Positions 45,741 through 57,221 are shown, counted from the first letter of the stretch. The stretch is DNA of 64,000 nt from Phenylobacterium kunshanense (GCF_003254525.1 NZ_QFYS01000006.1:124001-188000); one strand, 5' to 3'. A program made the numbers and translations. The notes: generated from the letters alone by a model not told the origin.

Positions 45741-48038
45741 ATGAGCGATCGGCTGGCGGCGGCGCAGGCGGCCCTGAATGCGGGGCGAAGGGAACAGGCG
45801 ATCGAGCATCTGATCGCCGCCGTGAGCGAGGACCCTGCCCGCGCCGTTCAGGTCTATCGCGCCCTCGTGGTCCAGCTCTACAACGCCGGGCGTTTCGCCG
45901 AAGGGGAGTCGTATGCGGCGCAGGGGCTGCAACGCTTTCCACGCGACTACGACCTGCTGAACACCCGCGGCGTGCTGCTGCGGAAGCTGAGGCGCCAGGC
46001 CGAGGCGATCCCGTTGTTCGAGCAGGCGATCAAGCTGAACCCCAAGGCGCTGGCCGCCCAGCAGAATCTCGGCAACGTCCTGCTGGACCTGGGCGAGGCC
46101 GCGCGGGCGGAGACCGTCTACACCAAGCTGGTCCGCACCCAGCCCCGCGACCCGGAGTTCCAGCGCCAGCTCGGCCGGGCGCTGGCCAAGCTCGGCCGGA
46201 TCGATCCGGCGCTGATGCGGCTCCGCCAGGCCATCGCGCTGAAGCGCGACAGCGTCGAGGCCTGGCTCGACATGATCGGCATTCTCAACGAGGAGCTCCG
46301 CAACGCGGAGGCCGTCGAGACCCTCGACAAGGCGCTGGAAGCCTTGCCAGGCAACCAGCGCCTGATGGAAGCGCGGGTGGTGCTCCTGCGTCGGTCGGGG
46401 CAGACGAAGCAGGCCGTGGCTTACCTCAAGTCGCTTCTGCCCTCACATCCTGACGACGCGTGGATCCACTACCAGCTCGGCGTCATGCTGACCGACCAGG
46501 ACCGGCCACAGGCAAATGCACACCTTGCGAGGGCAGTTGAGCTGGAGCCCGGCAAGCTGGACTACGCCACCTCTTACATCGAGAGCCTGGAGCGCACGCG
46601 CGACGCGCAGGAAGGCGCGCACATCGAGCACGCCTACCGCCTGGCGCTGCCGCTCCTGACCCGGGCCAACGAGTTCAACGAGTCCGCCACCAAGATTCTG
46701 ACCGAGGTGTTCGTCCGCGTCTGCGACTACGACGCCATGGATGCGGTCGGCGACTTCACATCGCTGGGCCGCGCGTGGGCGAAGAGCGGCCGCCACACCG
46801 CCCTTCTGAAGCAACTCGGCCGGGTGCGCAGTGATGAGGACCGCCTTGAGCTGGTGGAACAGCACCGCATCTGGGGCCGCGAGATCGAGGCGGCCGCCGC
46901 ACGCCGTACGATCCGTCGTCCGCCGCCACGTCCGCGGGGCGACAAGATCCGGCTGGGCTTCATGTCGTCGGACCTGCGAGCCCACCCGGTCGGCTACTTC
47001 GCGATGCCGCTCTTCGATCACATCGACCGGGATCGGTTCGAGGTGTTCGTCTATTCCTACTTCACGGGCCAGGAAGACGCCGCGATGCGTCACATCACCC
47101 GGCAGGTCGCCGCCTATCGCTGGTGGCCGGACATCGGCGTCGGGGAGGCGGCCGAACGCATCGCCGAGGACCAGCTCGACATCCTGATCGAGCTGGGCGG
47201 CTCGACCCACATGAACAAGCTGGACGTGATGGCCTACCGGCCGGCGCCGCTGCAGGCGAGCTGGCTGGGCTACCCGCACTCGGCCGGCCTCTCCAGCATC
47301 GACTATTTCGTCTGCGATCCCTACTCGAGGCCGACGCGGCCCGAGTACCTGATCGAAACGCCGCTGATCATGCCGCACACCTGGCTGGCGTTGGGCAAGG
47401 CGTTCTTCTCGGACCATACCGAGATCAGCCCCGACCTGCCCAGCGAGCGCAACGGCTTCGTCACCTTCGGTACGGCCAACAATCCGCACAAGTATGGCCG
47501 CGAGGTCCTCCGCGCCTGGGCGCGCGTGGTCGCCGCCGTCCCCGGGTCGAAGTTCGCCTTCGTCCGGCCCGAGGCCAGCGGCGAGAGCTTCCAGCGGAAC
47601 ATCGCCCGCTATTTCGCCGAAGAGGGCGTCAGCGCCGACCGCCTCATCTGGCGCGCCGTGCGCGGCGCGCACCTGCCGCACTACAACGACCTGGACGTCA
47701 CGCTCGACCCGTTCCCGCTGACCGGCGGCACGACCACGACCGAGAGCCTCTGGATGGGCGTGCCGCTCATCACCCTCGTCGGCGAGGCCTTCTACGAGCG
47801 GCTCAGCTATTCGATCCTGTCGAACGCGGGCCTGGGCGATCTGTGCGCCCGATCGCAGGACGAGTTCCAGGCCCTGGCGGTGAAGCTGGCGGTCGACACC
47901 GAGCGTCGCCGCGCCCTGCGCAAGACGATCCGCGAAGACCTGCGCAACAGTCCTCTCGGCCAGACCGAGCAGTTCGCCAAGGACTTCTACGACATGGTCT
48001 TCCGGGCCGTGACCGAGCGGCCGGGCCGGAAGACCTGA
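45741..48038 (+). CDS. TPR protein with O-GlcNAc transferase-like (SPINDLY) domain
   Basis: A 765-residue protein. About nine tetratricopeptide repeats fill residues 1-370 (for example ALNAGRREQAIEHLIAAV, ALAAQQNLGNVLLDLGEAARAETVY). The C-terminal half is a family 41 glycosyltransferase domain: GFMSSDLRAHPVGYFAMPLFDHIDRDRFEVFVYS, DILIELGGSTHMNKLDVMAYRPAPLQASWLGYPHSAGL, DYFVCD and LDPFPLTGGTTTTESLWMGVP. By family it should glycosylate Ser/Thr on proteins in the cytoplasm; flagellin or envelope proteins are possible targets in this group. Signal peptide absent. Confidence 0.9.
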   Translation: MSDRLAAAQAALNAGRREQAIEHLIAAVSEDPARAVQVYRALVVQLYNAGRFAEGESYAAQGLQRFPRDYDLLNTRGVLLRKLRRQAEAIPLFEQAIKLNPKALAAQQNLGNVLLDLGEAARAETVYTKLVRTQPRDPEFQRQLGRALAKLGRIDPALMRLRQAIALKRDSVEAWLDMIGILNEELRNAEAVETLDKALEALPGNQRLMEARVVLLRRSGQTKQAVAYLKSLLPSHPDDAWIHYQLGVMLTDQDRPQANAHLARAVELEPGKLDYATSYIESLERTRDAQEGAHIEHAYRLALPLLTRANEFNESATKILTEVFVRVCDYDAMDAVGDFTSLGRAWAKSGRHTALLKQLGRVRSDEDRLELVEQHRIWGREIEAAAARRTIRRPPPRPRGDKIRLGFMSSDLRAHPVGYFAMPLFDHIDRDRFEVFVYSYFTGQEDAAMRHITRQVAAYRWWPDIGVGEAAERIAEDQLDILIELGGSTHMNKLDVMAYRPAPLQASWLGYPHSAGLSSIDYFVCDPYSRPTRPEYLIETPLIMPHTWLALGKAFFSDHTEISPDLPSERNGFVTFGTANNPHKYGREVLRAWARVVAAVPGSKFAFVRPEASGESFQRNIARYFAEEGVSADRLIWRAVRGAHLPHYNDLDVTLDPFPLTGGTTTTESLWMGVPLITLVGEAFYERLSYSILSNAGLGDLCARSQDEFQALAVKLAVDTERRRALRKTIREDLRNSPLGQTEQFAKDFYDMVFRAVTERPGRKT

Positions 48039-48051
48039 CGCGGCGAGGCGC

Positions 48052-49125
48052 TTAGAATCCCAGCGGCCGGTAGGGCCCCAGGATCAGCTGCTCGAACACG
48101 CCGACGCCCTGCTGATCGGCTTGGCCGGGGACCGACAGCGTCGCCTTGCTGATCGCCTGGATGTGCAGGTTGCCCATGTCGTTCTGGTCGAAGTTCTCGC
48201 AGTCGAGGTCTTCGCGCGCGACCGCCAATTCCCCCTTCAGCGCCCCGTGGCGCCAATCGCCGCCGTAGCCGATGCCTCGCATCAGGAAGGTGGCCATCGG
48301 CTCCAGCGTCATGGTCGCCGCGCCCTGGTCCATGGGGATGGTCAGCTTGCCCGACTTGGCGTGCTTGGTGCCGGGGATCAGCTCCGTCTCCATCGTCGCC
48401 GCCTCGGTATGGTGGCCGCCATCGGGGCCTGCCCCGTCGGGCAGGATGACCGCCCGCGTATTCCACGGCTTGCCGTCGGCGTCGGCGTTGATGTGGAAGA
48501 ACACCGAGCGGTCCGCGAAGTTGACCGGCGTCCACTGCCAGAAGAACTGCGGGATGCCTGCGCCCGGGGTCGGCTGCGGGTCGGCCGCGCCCACCGGCCG
48601 GATGCCCCACGAACGGTCGCGGGTGCCCACCCAGCCGTTCAGCTCCAGCCGCTGGCCATCCACCTCCAGCCAGCCGGAGACGCGGACGTTCTGGGTCAGG
48701 CGCGTGTAGTCCATGAACAGGCGCGGCCCGACGCGGCGTACGAACCGCGGCTCCTCGATCGGGAACGAGCGCCCCTCGAAGACCACTTCGCCGGCGATGC
48801 CCTCGGATTTCGTGACCGTCAGCTTCAGGCGCTGCAGAGGCTCCAGGATATCGATCGCGATCGGACCGACGCTGATGTCCATCCGCTCCATGCCCAGCAC
48901 GCGGGAGGCGTGAAGGCAGTATTCCTTGCCGTCCTTGACGATGGCGACGTGGGCGTCGGCGACGTTCAGCGCCGGATAGACGCCGAAGGCCGCGGCCATG
49001 AAGGCTGACCCGTCGGGCGCGTAGGCGTTGAAGAAGTAGCGGTCGTAGAAGTTGCGGTCCGAGCCGGCGTAGGCGATCGGCTCCGGCGTCTGGTGGATCG
49101 GATAGTCGTCGCCCTTGGTCAGCAT
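48052..49125 (-). CDS. AttH/CrtC-like lipocalin-fold protein
   Basis: A 357-residue protein that I place in the AttH/carotenoid-hydratase-like superfamily on the pattern NRFYDRYFFNAY-like start, GWVGTRDRSWGIRP (the DRSWG block), FFWQWTPVNFADRSVFFHINADADGKPW and the GIGYGGDWRHG end. No signal peptide is evident. Members are found beside P450s and acyl-CoA genes and are thought to act on terpenoid or steroid-like substrates, but the reaction is unknown. It is divergent from the P450 gene. Family recognition is moderate. Confidence 0.6.
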   Translation of the reverse strand: MLTKGDDYPIHQTPEPIAYAGSDRNFYDRYFFNAYAPDGSAFMAAAFGVYPALNVADAHVAIVKDGKEYCLHASRVLGMERMDISVGPIAIDILEPLQRLKLTVTKSEGIAGEVVFEGRSFPIEEPRFVRRVGPRLFMDYTRLTQNVRVSGWLEVDGQRLELNGWVGTRDRSWGIRPVGAADPQPTPGAGIPQFFWQWTPVNFADRSVFFHINADADGKPWNTRAVILPDGAGPDGGHHTEAATMETELIPGTKHAKSGKLTIPMDQGAATMTLEPMATFLMRGIGYGGDWRHGALKGELAVAREDLDCENFDQNDMGNLHIQAISKATLSVPGQADQQGVGVFEQLILGPYRPLGF

Positions 49126-49228
49126 GCCCGCAGCTTCCTTCCCTGTTGACGCTCGGTCAGCCTTGCCCGGCCGCCAGCGCGCGGTATCTGATCGGCACGA
49201 TAAGGAAAAAAGGGAGGCGTCGTCCCCC

Positions 49229-49243
49229 GTGACCTCGCGTCAC
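49229..49243. promoter_or_regulatory. Inverted repeat GTGAC-N5-GTCAC before the P450 gene
   Basis: A perfect 5+5 inverted repeat with a 5-base spacer, 20 bases before the P450 start and in the 138-base divergent spacer. An AAGGAAAAAAGGGAGG purine tract lies just to the left. It may be an operator for either gene. Confidence 0.35.
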
Positions 49244-49263
49244 TCGGGCGACGAATTTTCAAC

Positions 49264-50556
49264 ATGGGCGTCATGACCGCGGCCGACCACCGGATTCCCC
49301 AGGAGCATGCGGCGAACCTCGTCGATCCCGCGGCCTATGCCGACCGCCGGATCCACGACACCTATCGCTGGCTTAGGAAGAACGAGCCGTTCGGGGTCGC
49401 GGAGGTCGAGGGCGTCGATCCCTTCTGGGTGACGACCAAGCACGAGGACATCCTCGAGATCAGCCGCCAGAACGACCTGTTCCACAACGGCGATCGCAAC
49501 CCGGTGCTCACCAGCCAGGTCGCCGACAGGAAGGTCCGGGAAATGATGGGCGGCAGCCCGCATCTTCTGCGGACGCTCATCCACATGGACGAGCCCGACC
49601 ACCACAAGTACCGCACCCTGACCCAGGCGTGGTTCATGCCGCAGAACCTGCGCAGCCTGGAGGAGCGCATCCGCGTCATCGCCCGAGCCGCGGTGGACAA
49701 GATGGCGGCCAAGGGCGGCGAGTGCGACTTCGTCAACGAGGTGGCGCTGCACTTCCCGCTGCATGTGATCATGACGATCCTGGGCGTGCCCGAGAGCGAC
49801 GAGGCGCGGATGCTGAAGCTCACCCAGGAGCTGTTCGGCGCCACCGATCCCGAGCTGGGCCGCAACGCCGCCAGCGACAAGCCGCTGGAGGACCGACCGC
49901 TCGATTTCGGCGTCATCACCGACTTCTTCGAATATTTCCGCAAGCTGTCCGAGGACCGGCGCGCCAATCCCACGGACGACCTCGCCAGCATCATCGCCAA
50001 TTCGAAGATCGACGGCCAGCCGATCTCCGACCTGGAGGCGATGAGCTACTACATCATCGTCGCCACCGCGGGTCACGACACCACCTCGTCGTCGACCGGC
50101 GGCGCCATGTGGGCGCTGGCCGAGAACCCGGCCGAGTTCAAGAAGCTGAAGGCCGACCTCTCGCTGATCCCGGGCTTGGTGGACGAGAGCATCCGCTGGA
50201 CCACCCCGGTGAAGACCTTCATGCGCACCGCCACCGCGGACACTGAGGTCCGTGGGCGCGCCGTGAAGCAGGGCGACTGGCTGATGCTCTGCTACGCGTC
50301 CGGAAACCGGGACGAGGAGGTCTTCGAGGCGCCGGACACGTTCCGCATCGACCGCAAGCCCAACAAGCACCTGGCCTTCGGCTACGGCGCCCACGTCTGC
50401 CTCGGCCAGCACCTGGCCAAGATGGAGATGCGGATCCTCTGGGAAGAGATGATCCCGCGCCTGAAGTCGGTCGAGCTGGCGGGTGAGCCGGCCATGAGCC
50501 AGGCCTTCTTCGTCAACGGGCCCAAGCGCCTGCCGCTGCGGTTCGAGTTCGCCTGA
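49264..50556 (+). CDS. Cytochrome P450
   Basis: A 430-residue soluble bacterial P450. The I-helix oxygen-binding motif AGHDTT is at 269-274, the K-helix ExxR is E308-S-I-R311, and the heme loop FGYGAHVCLGQHLA places the thiolate ligand at C379. HMDEPDHHKYRTL is the usual C-helix region. The overall form resembles CYP families that oxidise terpenes, steroids or fatty acids. Redox partners are not encoded nearby. Stop and start of the next phosphotransferase gene are 2 bases apart, so they form an operon. Confidence 0.93.
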   Translation: MGVMTAADHRIPQEHAANLVDPAAYADRRIHDTYRWLRKNEPFGVAEVEGVDPFWVTTKHEDILEISRQNDLFHNGDRNPVLTSQVADRKVREMMGGSPHLLRTLIHMDEPDHHKYRTLTQAWFMPQNLRSLEERIRVIARAAVDKMAAKGGECDFVNEVALHFPLHVIMTILGVPESDEARMLKLTQELFGATDPELGRNAASDKPLEDRPLDFGVITDFFEYFRKLSEDRRANPTDDLASIIANSKIDGQPISDLEAMSYYIIVATAGHDTTSSSTGGAMWALAENPAEFKKLKADLSLIPGLVDESIRWTTPVKTFMRTATADTEVRGRAVKQGDWLMLCYASGNRDEEVFEAPDTFRIDRKPNKHLAFGYGAHVCLGQHLAKMEMRILWEEMIPRLKSVELAGEPAMSQAFFVNGPKRLPLRFEFA

Positions 50557-50558
50557 CC

Positions 50559-51584
50559 ATGGCCCATCCCCTGGAAGGCCGGCTGGCGGCCTATATCGCC
50601 GGCAGGATGCCGCTCGCCACGGGTGTCGCGGTCACCGACCTGGAGCGGATCTCGGGCGGCGCCAGCCGCGAGACCTATCGCTTCCGCCTGGCCTGGACCG
50701 AGGGTGGCGAGGCGCGCCAGCGCAAGCTGATCCTGCGCCGCGACCCGCCGGCCAGCCTGATCGACACCGAGCGCCGCGTGGAGTTCGAGGCCTACCGCGC
50801 CTTCCGCGGCTCGGCCGTGCCGGTGCCCGAGATGCTGTGGCTGGAGGAAGCGAGCGAGGCGCTCGACCATCCGTTCTTCGTCGCCGAGGAGATCGCCGGC
50901 TTCCAGGCCTCGCCCCAGGTGTTGCTTTCGGGCGCGTACGACGCCGTGCTGCCGAAGATCGCGACGCGCAAGTGGACGATCCTGGGCGAGATCGCCAAGG
51001 CCGACCCGGCCGCCGCCGGGCTCACGTCGTTCATGGACGCACCGCCTCTCGACGCCTGCTGGTCGCGCGAGCTCGACCACTGGGAGGCGCTGATCGACCG
51101 GGACGAGGCCGAGCCGCTGCCGGTGACGCGGGCGGCCATCCGCTGGCTCCGCGCCAACCCGCCGCCGCCGGCCCAGAAGCTCAGCGTCGTCCACGGCGAC
51201 TACCGGACCGGCAACTTCCTCTACGACGAGGCCGGCGATATCCACGGCGTCCTGGACTGGGAGATGTGCCACCTGGGCGATCCGCTGGAGGACCTGGGCT
51301 GGAGTCTGCAGCCGATCTGGAGCTTCGGATCGGGCCGTGTCGGGGGCCTCTGCACGGAGGCCGAGGCGGTCGCCGCCTGGGAAGCGGCCTCGGGCCTCAA
51401 GGCCGACCCGACCGCGCTGAAGTGGTGGACCCTGTTCAACTGCGTGAAGGGCCAGGGCATCTGGGTCGGCTCGGCCGCCGCCTTCAACTCGGGCGGCAAC
51501 CGGGCGCCGATCATGATCTATCCGGCCTGGTGGCTGATCAACGCCCAGGAGCGGGCCATGCTGAAGGTGATGGGCAAGCTATGA
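50559..51584 (+). CDS. APH-type phosphotransferase in P450 operon
   Basis: A 341-residue kinase-like protein related to the gene at 41667. Motifs are RISGGASRETYRF with a nucleotide-loop-like Gly pair, KLILRRDPPASLIDTERRVEFEAY, the catalytic HGDYRTGNFLY and VLDWEMCHLGDPLEDLGW. Linked with a P450, it may phosphorylate a hydroxylated product, which is inference. It overlaps the following small gene by 4 bases (ATGA at 51581-51584). Confidence 0.87.
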   Translation: MAHPLEGRLAAYIAGRMPLATGVAVTDLERISGGASRETYRFRLAWTEGGEARQRKLILRRDPPASLIDTERRVEFEAYRAFRGSAVPVPEMLWLEEASEALDHPFFVAEEIAGFQASPQVLLSGAYDAVLPKIATRKWTILGEIAKADPAAAGLTSFMDAPPLDACWSRELDHWEALIDRDEAEPLPVTRAAIRWLRANPPPPAQKLSVVHGDYRTGNFLYDEAGDIHGVLDWEMCHLGDPLEDLGWSLQPIWSFGSGRVGGLCTEAEAVAAWEAASGLKADPTALKWWTLFNCVKGQGIWVGSAAAFNSGGNRAPIMIYPAWWLINAQERAMLKVMGKL

Positions 51585-51964
51585 ACCCGCCGGTCCCCAA
51601 CGTGCTGGCCGAACTGGCCGGCCTGCTCGTGAAGAACGCCATGCCCGGCGTGCCCGAAGCCGAACGCGCCAGCGATCTCGGCCTGTCGGCGGCCCTTCTT
51701 GGCGTCGCGGCCGAGATGTGGGATCGCCAGGCTCATATCCTGGTGGAGGAGAACCGCGCCGTCCGCGCCCTCCTGGGCGAGCCTGGCGAAGACGCCGACC
51801 TCCGCCTCTCGGTCCTTCAGGCCGAGAACGACCGGCTGCGCGGCGCGCTGGTGGTGGCCCACGCTGCCGCCGAGGCGACCGGCGACACGGCGCGGCAGGA
51901 CGCGATCTGGGCCGAGCTGGTGGCTGCGACGGACCGCCGCAGGCTTTCTACCGCTCCGGTCTGA
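51581..51964 (+). CDS. Hypothetical protein coupled to the phosphotransferase
   Basis: A 127-residue, largely helical and acidic protein: VLAELAGLLVKNAMPGVPEAERASDLGLSAALLGVAAEMWDRQ, then ENRAVRALLGEP and ENDRLRGALVVAHAAAEATGD. No motif is recognised. The ATG overlaps the upstream stop, so it is translated with the phosphotransferase. Its consistent placement after such kinases suggests an accessory subunit, as inference. Confidence 0.7.
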   Translation: MNPPVPNVLAELAGLLVKNAMPGVPEAERASDLGLSAALLGVAAEMWDRQAHILVEENRAVRALLGEPGEDADLRLSVLQAENDRLRGALVVAHAAAEATGDTARQDAIWAELVAATDRRRLSTAPV

Positions 51965-52029
51965 CCGCCTTAACCCGGCGGAAGCGCTGTCGGGGCCAGG
52001 GTCGCGCCCACAACAACAGGTGGGCGTCC

Positions 52030-52200
52030 ATGGCTTTGCCGAAGCAGCAATCCCTCGCGCAGGATCCGGTGATCGAGAAGCTGGAAAGCGGCGAATACGA
52101 CCGCCAGCTCGACCTGTTCCGCGACACGATCGAGGACTGCGCCGCTGTCCTGCGCCGCGCCTACGAGGCGATGAAGGCCGAGAACACGCTGCGGTCCTGA
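52030..52200 (+). CDS. Small hypothetical protein, 56 residues
   Basis: A short helical protein: QQSLAQDPVIEKLESGEYDRQLDLFRDTIEDCAAVLRRAYEAMKAEN. The composition is typical of a real helical protein and differs from the frames around it. The ATG at 52030 lacks a strong Shine-Dalgarno sequence. Family not recognised. It precedes a convergent NIPSNAP gene by 3 bases. Confidence 0.5.
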   Translation: MALPKQQSLAQDPVIEKLESGEYDRQLDLFRDTIEDCAAVLRRAYEAMKAENTLRS

Positions 52201-52203
52201 CCG

Positions 52204-52512
52204 TTAGAGCGTGACGGGCGTGAGCCAGGTGCGCTCCTCGCTGAGGATGAAGCGCTTCTCCTCGGCCATGGCGAAATTGGCCGCGCCGGCCGGGTCTGTC
52301 TTCAGCCGCTCGCGATAGGCTTCGTAGGCGGCGAGGCTCGGGAACGAGATCATCGCCAGCGCCACGTTGTTGGTCCCCTCGTGCGGCAGGAAATAGCCCA
52401 GGAGGTCGCCGCCACAGGCGGGGATGATGGTCAGCCAGTTCCGGGCGTAGGCCTCGAAGGCGTCCCTCTGGAACGGGTCGATCACATAGCGGATGCAGCA
52501 GGTGACGGTCAT
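52204..52512 (-). CDS. NIPSNAP family protein
   Basis: A 102-residue ferredoxin-like-fold protein: [71 protein letters not shown]. This is the usual NIPSNAP pattern of a dimeric alpha-beta barrel. Role unknown. The start at 52512 (MTVTCCIRY) is chosen for family length. It is divergent from the ArsR-type gene with 103 bases between them and may be its target. Confidence 0.85.
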   Translation of the reverse strand: MTVTCCIRYVIDPFQRDAFEAYARNWLTIIPACGGDLLGYFLPHEGTNNVALAMISFPSLAAYEAYRERLKTDPAGAANFAMAEEKRFILSEERTWLTPVTL

Positions 52513-52615
52513 GGGAGCCTCATGTTTTCGAGGCCGTCCCGATAGCCGCCCCGCCGGTCCCCAAGGTTCGCCGACCACCGAAGCGTCCGCGCGCCGGATG
52601 GGCTAAGCTCACCCC

Positions 52616-53293
52616 ATGAGGCTCGGCCCCGACATCACCCGCGTCGCCGCCCTGATGGGCGAGCCGGCCCGCGCCAACATGCTGTCGGCCCTGATGGGCG
52701 GCCAGGCGCTGACCGCGGGCGAGTTGGCCCGCGAGGCCGGCGTCACGCCCCAGACCGCCAGTTCGCACCTCGCCCAGCTCGAAACGGGCGGCCTCGTCAC
52801 GCGCCGCGTCCAGGGCCGCCACAACTACTTCGCCCTCGCCGGTCAGGACGTGGCCGAGGCCATGGAGCACCTCGCCCTGCTCGCCGACCGCGCGGGCCAC
52901 ATGCGCACCCGCCCCGGCCCCAGGGACCCGGCCCTGCGCCGCGCGCGGGTCTGCTACGACCACCTCGCAGGCGAGCTCGGCGTGGCGATGCTGGACGCCC
53001 TGGTCGCCCAGGGCCGCATCGTCGACGCAGAGGGCTCGCTGGTGCTGACCGAGGCCGGCCACGCCTTCGCCCGCGACTTCGGCGTCGCCCTGGCCCCCGC
53101 CGGCCGCCGGCCCCTCTGCAAGGCCTGCCTGGACTGGAGCGTCCGCCGCAGTCACCTGGCCGGGGTGATGGGCGCGGGCCTGCTCTCCCGCATCTACGCC
53201 CTGGGCTGGGCGCGGCGGATGGAGGGGACACGCATCGTCCAGTTCAGCGCGCCAGGGCTGGCGGCGTTCGAAGGCGTGTTCGGTCGGGTGTGA
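52616..53293 (+). CDS. ArsR-type winged-helix regulator
   Basis: A 225-residue regulator. The winged helix lies at about 8-78 (VAALMGEPARANMLSALM ... TAGELAREAGVTPQTASSHLAQLETGGLVTRR). A longer C-terminal domain has cysteines in ARVCYDHLAGELG and PLCKACLDWSVRRSHLAG, which may sense thiols or metal. The YDHLAG and CLDWSxRRxHLAG blocks are shared by a subgroup of ArsR proteins. It likely represses the divergent NIPSNAP gene. Confidence 0.88.
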   Translation: MRLGPDITRVAALMGEPARANMLSALMGGQALTAGELAREAGVTPQTASSHLAQLETGGLVTRRVQGRHNYFALAGQDVAEAMEHLALLADRAGHMRTRPGPRDPALRRARVCYDHLAGELGVAMLDALVAQGRIVDAEGSLVLTEAGHAFARDFGVALAPAGRRPLCKACLDWSVRRSHLAGVMGAGLLSRIYALGWARRMEGTRIVQFSAPGLAAFEGVFGRV

Positions 53294-53305
53294 GGGCGAG
53301 GGGGC

Positions 53306-53695
53306 CTAACCGGCGCTGCACGAGATCGAGAGCAGGTTCCCGTCGGGATCCTTGAACCAGGCGACCGCACCCGAGCCGCCGGGCGGCGTCCAGACTCCGT
53401 CCGCGTCCTGGGCCTCGCCGAACATCTCGTAGATCTCGAAGACCACGCCCTTGGCTTTCAAGGCCAGAACCATGGCTCTCACGTCCGCCACCTCGAAGCC
53501 GAATACGGTGTGCGGCGATGGCGTGACGCTGGCGAGCTTGACGACCCGCAGCTTGACGCCCTTGGCCTGCAGAACCAGCGCAAACTGGTCCTGGCTGCGC
53601 ACCGGGAGGCCCAGAACGCCCTCGTAGAAGGCGCGGGCCCGGTCGTAGTCCGTCGTCGCGACGAAGGCGACAGCATCGCATCCAGCCAGCATCAT
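53306..53695 (-). CDS. VOC family protein
   Basis: A 129-residue VOC fold protein: AVAFVATTDYDRARAFYEGVLGLPVRSQDQFALVLQAKGVKLRVV and VAWFKDPDGNLLSIS, with the two betaalphabetabetabeta units expected. Its ligand is unknown. The start at 53695 (MMLAGCDAVAF) follows AAGGAG by 4 bases. It is a different subtype from the SOS-boxed VOC protein at 19300. A 16-bp palindrome occurs in the spacer to the divergent radical SAM gene. Confidence 0.85.
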   Translation of the reverse strand: MMLAGCDAVAFVATTDYDRARAFYEGVLGLPVRSQDQFALVLQAKGVKLRVVKLASVTPSPHTVFGFEVADVRAMVLALKAKGVVFEIYEMFGEAQDADGVWTPPGGSGAVAWFKDPDGNLLSISCSAG

Positions 53696-53745
53696 TCGCT
53701 CCTTGGTTGAAGGGAATGAAAACACGTGACGACCTCCGCCGTCGA

Positions 53746-53761
53746 GGCGGACGCGTCCGCC
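53746..53761. promoter_or_regulatory. Perfect 16-bp palindrome GGCGGACGCGTCCGCC
   Basis: This self-complementary sequence lies in the 117-base spacer between the divergent VOC and YgiQ-type genes. It could be an operator or a hairpin in either transcript. GC-rich composition makes chance palindromes likelier than average. Confidence 0.35.
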
Positions 53762-53812
53762 CTGCGACGTCCGGGTGATTGAATTCGCGACGCCGCGCGC
53801 CTATCCGTCGGC

Positions 53813-55817
<2,005 letters not shown>

Positions 55818-55828
<11 letters not shown>

Positions 55829-57128
55829 GTTTCGCGTCGCCCCGCGCCATCACCGCCGCGAAGAAGCCGTCCGTGCCGTGGCGGGCAGGAGTGAGCGAGA
55901 GGTGCTGCGGGTGGCCTGAATCCGTGATCTGCGGCGCGGCCTCGCGCAGCGGAACGACCTGGAACTCCGGATGCGCGGCCAGGAAGGCCTCGACCTGGGC
56001 CTCGTTCTCTTCCGGCAGCAGCGAGCAGGTGGCGTAGACGAGGCGGCCGCCCGGCTTCACCAGGCGCGCGGCGCTGTCCAGGATCGACGCCTGTAGCGGC
56101 AGCAGGGTCTCGAGCCCGGCGTTCTCGGTGCGCCAGCGGGCGTCCGGATTGCGCCGCCAGGTGCCGGTTCCGCTGCACGGCGCATCGACCAGCACGCGGT
56201 CGAAACCAGCCTTGTGACGCTTGACCCATTTGTCCCGCTCGCTGGAGAGCAGGCGGGTCTGGATATTGTGCAGGCCGGCATTCCGGAACCGATCGGCGGC
56301 GCGCTTCAGCCGGTTCTCGGAAACGTCGCAGGCGATCACCACACCCTTGTTCGCCATCTGCGAGGCGATCGCCAGGGTCTTGCCGCCGGCGCCGGCGCAG
56401 AAGTCGACCACGCGATCGCCGGCCCGCGCGTCCACCAGCAGGGCGACGAGCTGCGAGCCCTCATCCTGGATTTCGACCTCGCCGGTCTTCAGCATCGGCA
56501 GGCGGGAGAGGGATGGCCGCTCGGCGACGCGCACCCCGAACGGCGCCAGGCGGCAGGGCTCGGCGGCGAGGCCCAGGCCGCGCAGGGCGGTCAGCACCGC
56601 CTCGCGCGTGGCCCTCAGCGGATTTACGCGCAGGTCAAGCGGCGGGGGCGCCAGCATGGCCGCCATCTCGCGCGGGAACGCCGGCCCGAAACGGCGGCGC
56701 AGGGGCTCCAGCGCCCAGTCGGGACACTCGGCGCGCACGTCCTCGGGCATGGCTGGATGGTCGATCGAGCCGCCCTGCAGCCGGCCCAGCAGGCCGCGTT
56801 CGTCATCCGTCAGGGCCGTCGGCGCGAACCGCCCGCCGCTGAACAGCCGCTGGATCTGGTCGCGCGACTTGCCCTCTCCCAGCGCCAGCCAGGCGAGCAG
56901 ACGGTTGCGAGACGTGGCGGGCCGTCCGTGCTTCGCCAGCCACCAAACCAGCCGGGCGTGATGGCGCAGCACCGCGTAGAGGAGCTCGAAAATCTCGCCG
57001 CGAGCCTCGTCGCGGATGTCGCGCCGGGTACGGAACCACGCCGAGACAACGGCGTCGGCGGGGCGCGAGGCGCTATCGACCTCGGAAAGCAGCTCGAGGG
57101 TGGCTTGCAGGCGTGCGGCGGGGTTCAC
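55818..57128 (-). CDS. RsmB/NOP family rRNA m5C methyltransferase
   Basis: A 436-residue RNA (cytosine-5) methyltransferase. The N-terminal 150 residues are NusB-like ([17 protein letters not shown] ... [21 protein letters not shown]). The catalytic half has [19 protein letters not shown] (SAM), the motif IV Cys in [19 protein letters not shown] and the motif VI Cys in [16 protein letters not shown]. RsmB itself methylates C967 of 16S rRNA; the exact site here is not provable. It lies downstream of the DUF1810 gene on the same strand. Confidence 0.9.
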
Positions 57129-57221
57129 GGAATGCGGCCGGTCCGGAAAAGCGCGGAGCTATCCGCCTTCCGGGCCAGCGTCCATTGATTTGCGAGGGTC
57201 GGCAGGCGGCGCAGCCGAGGA

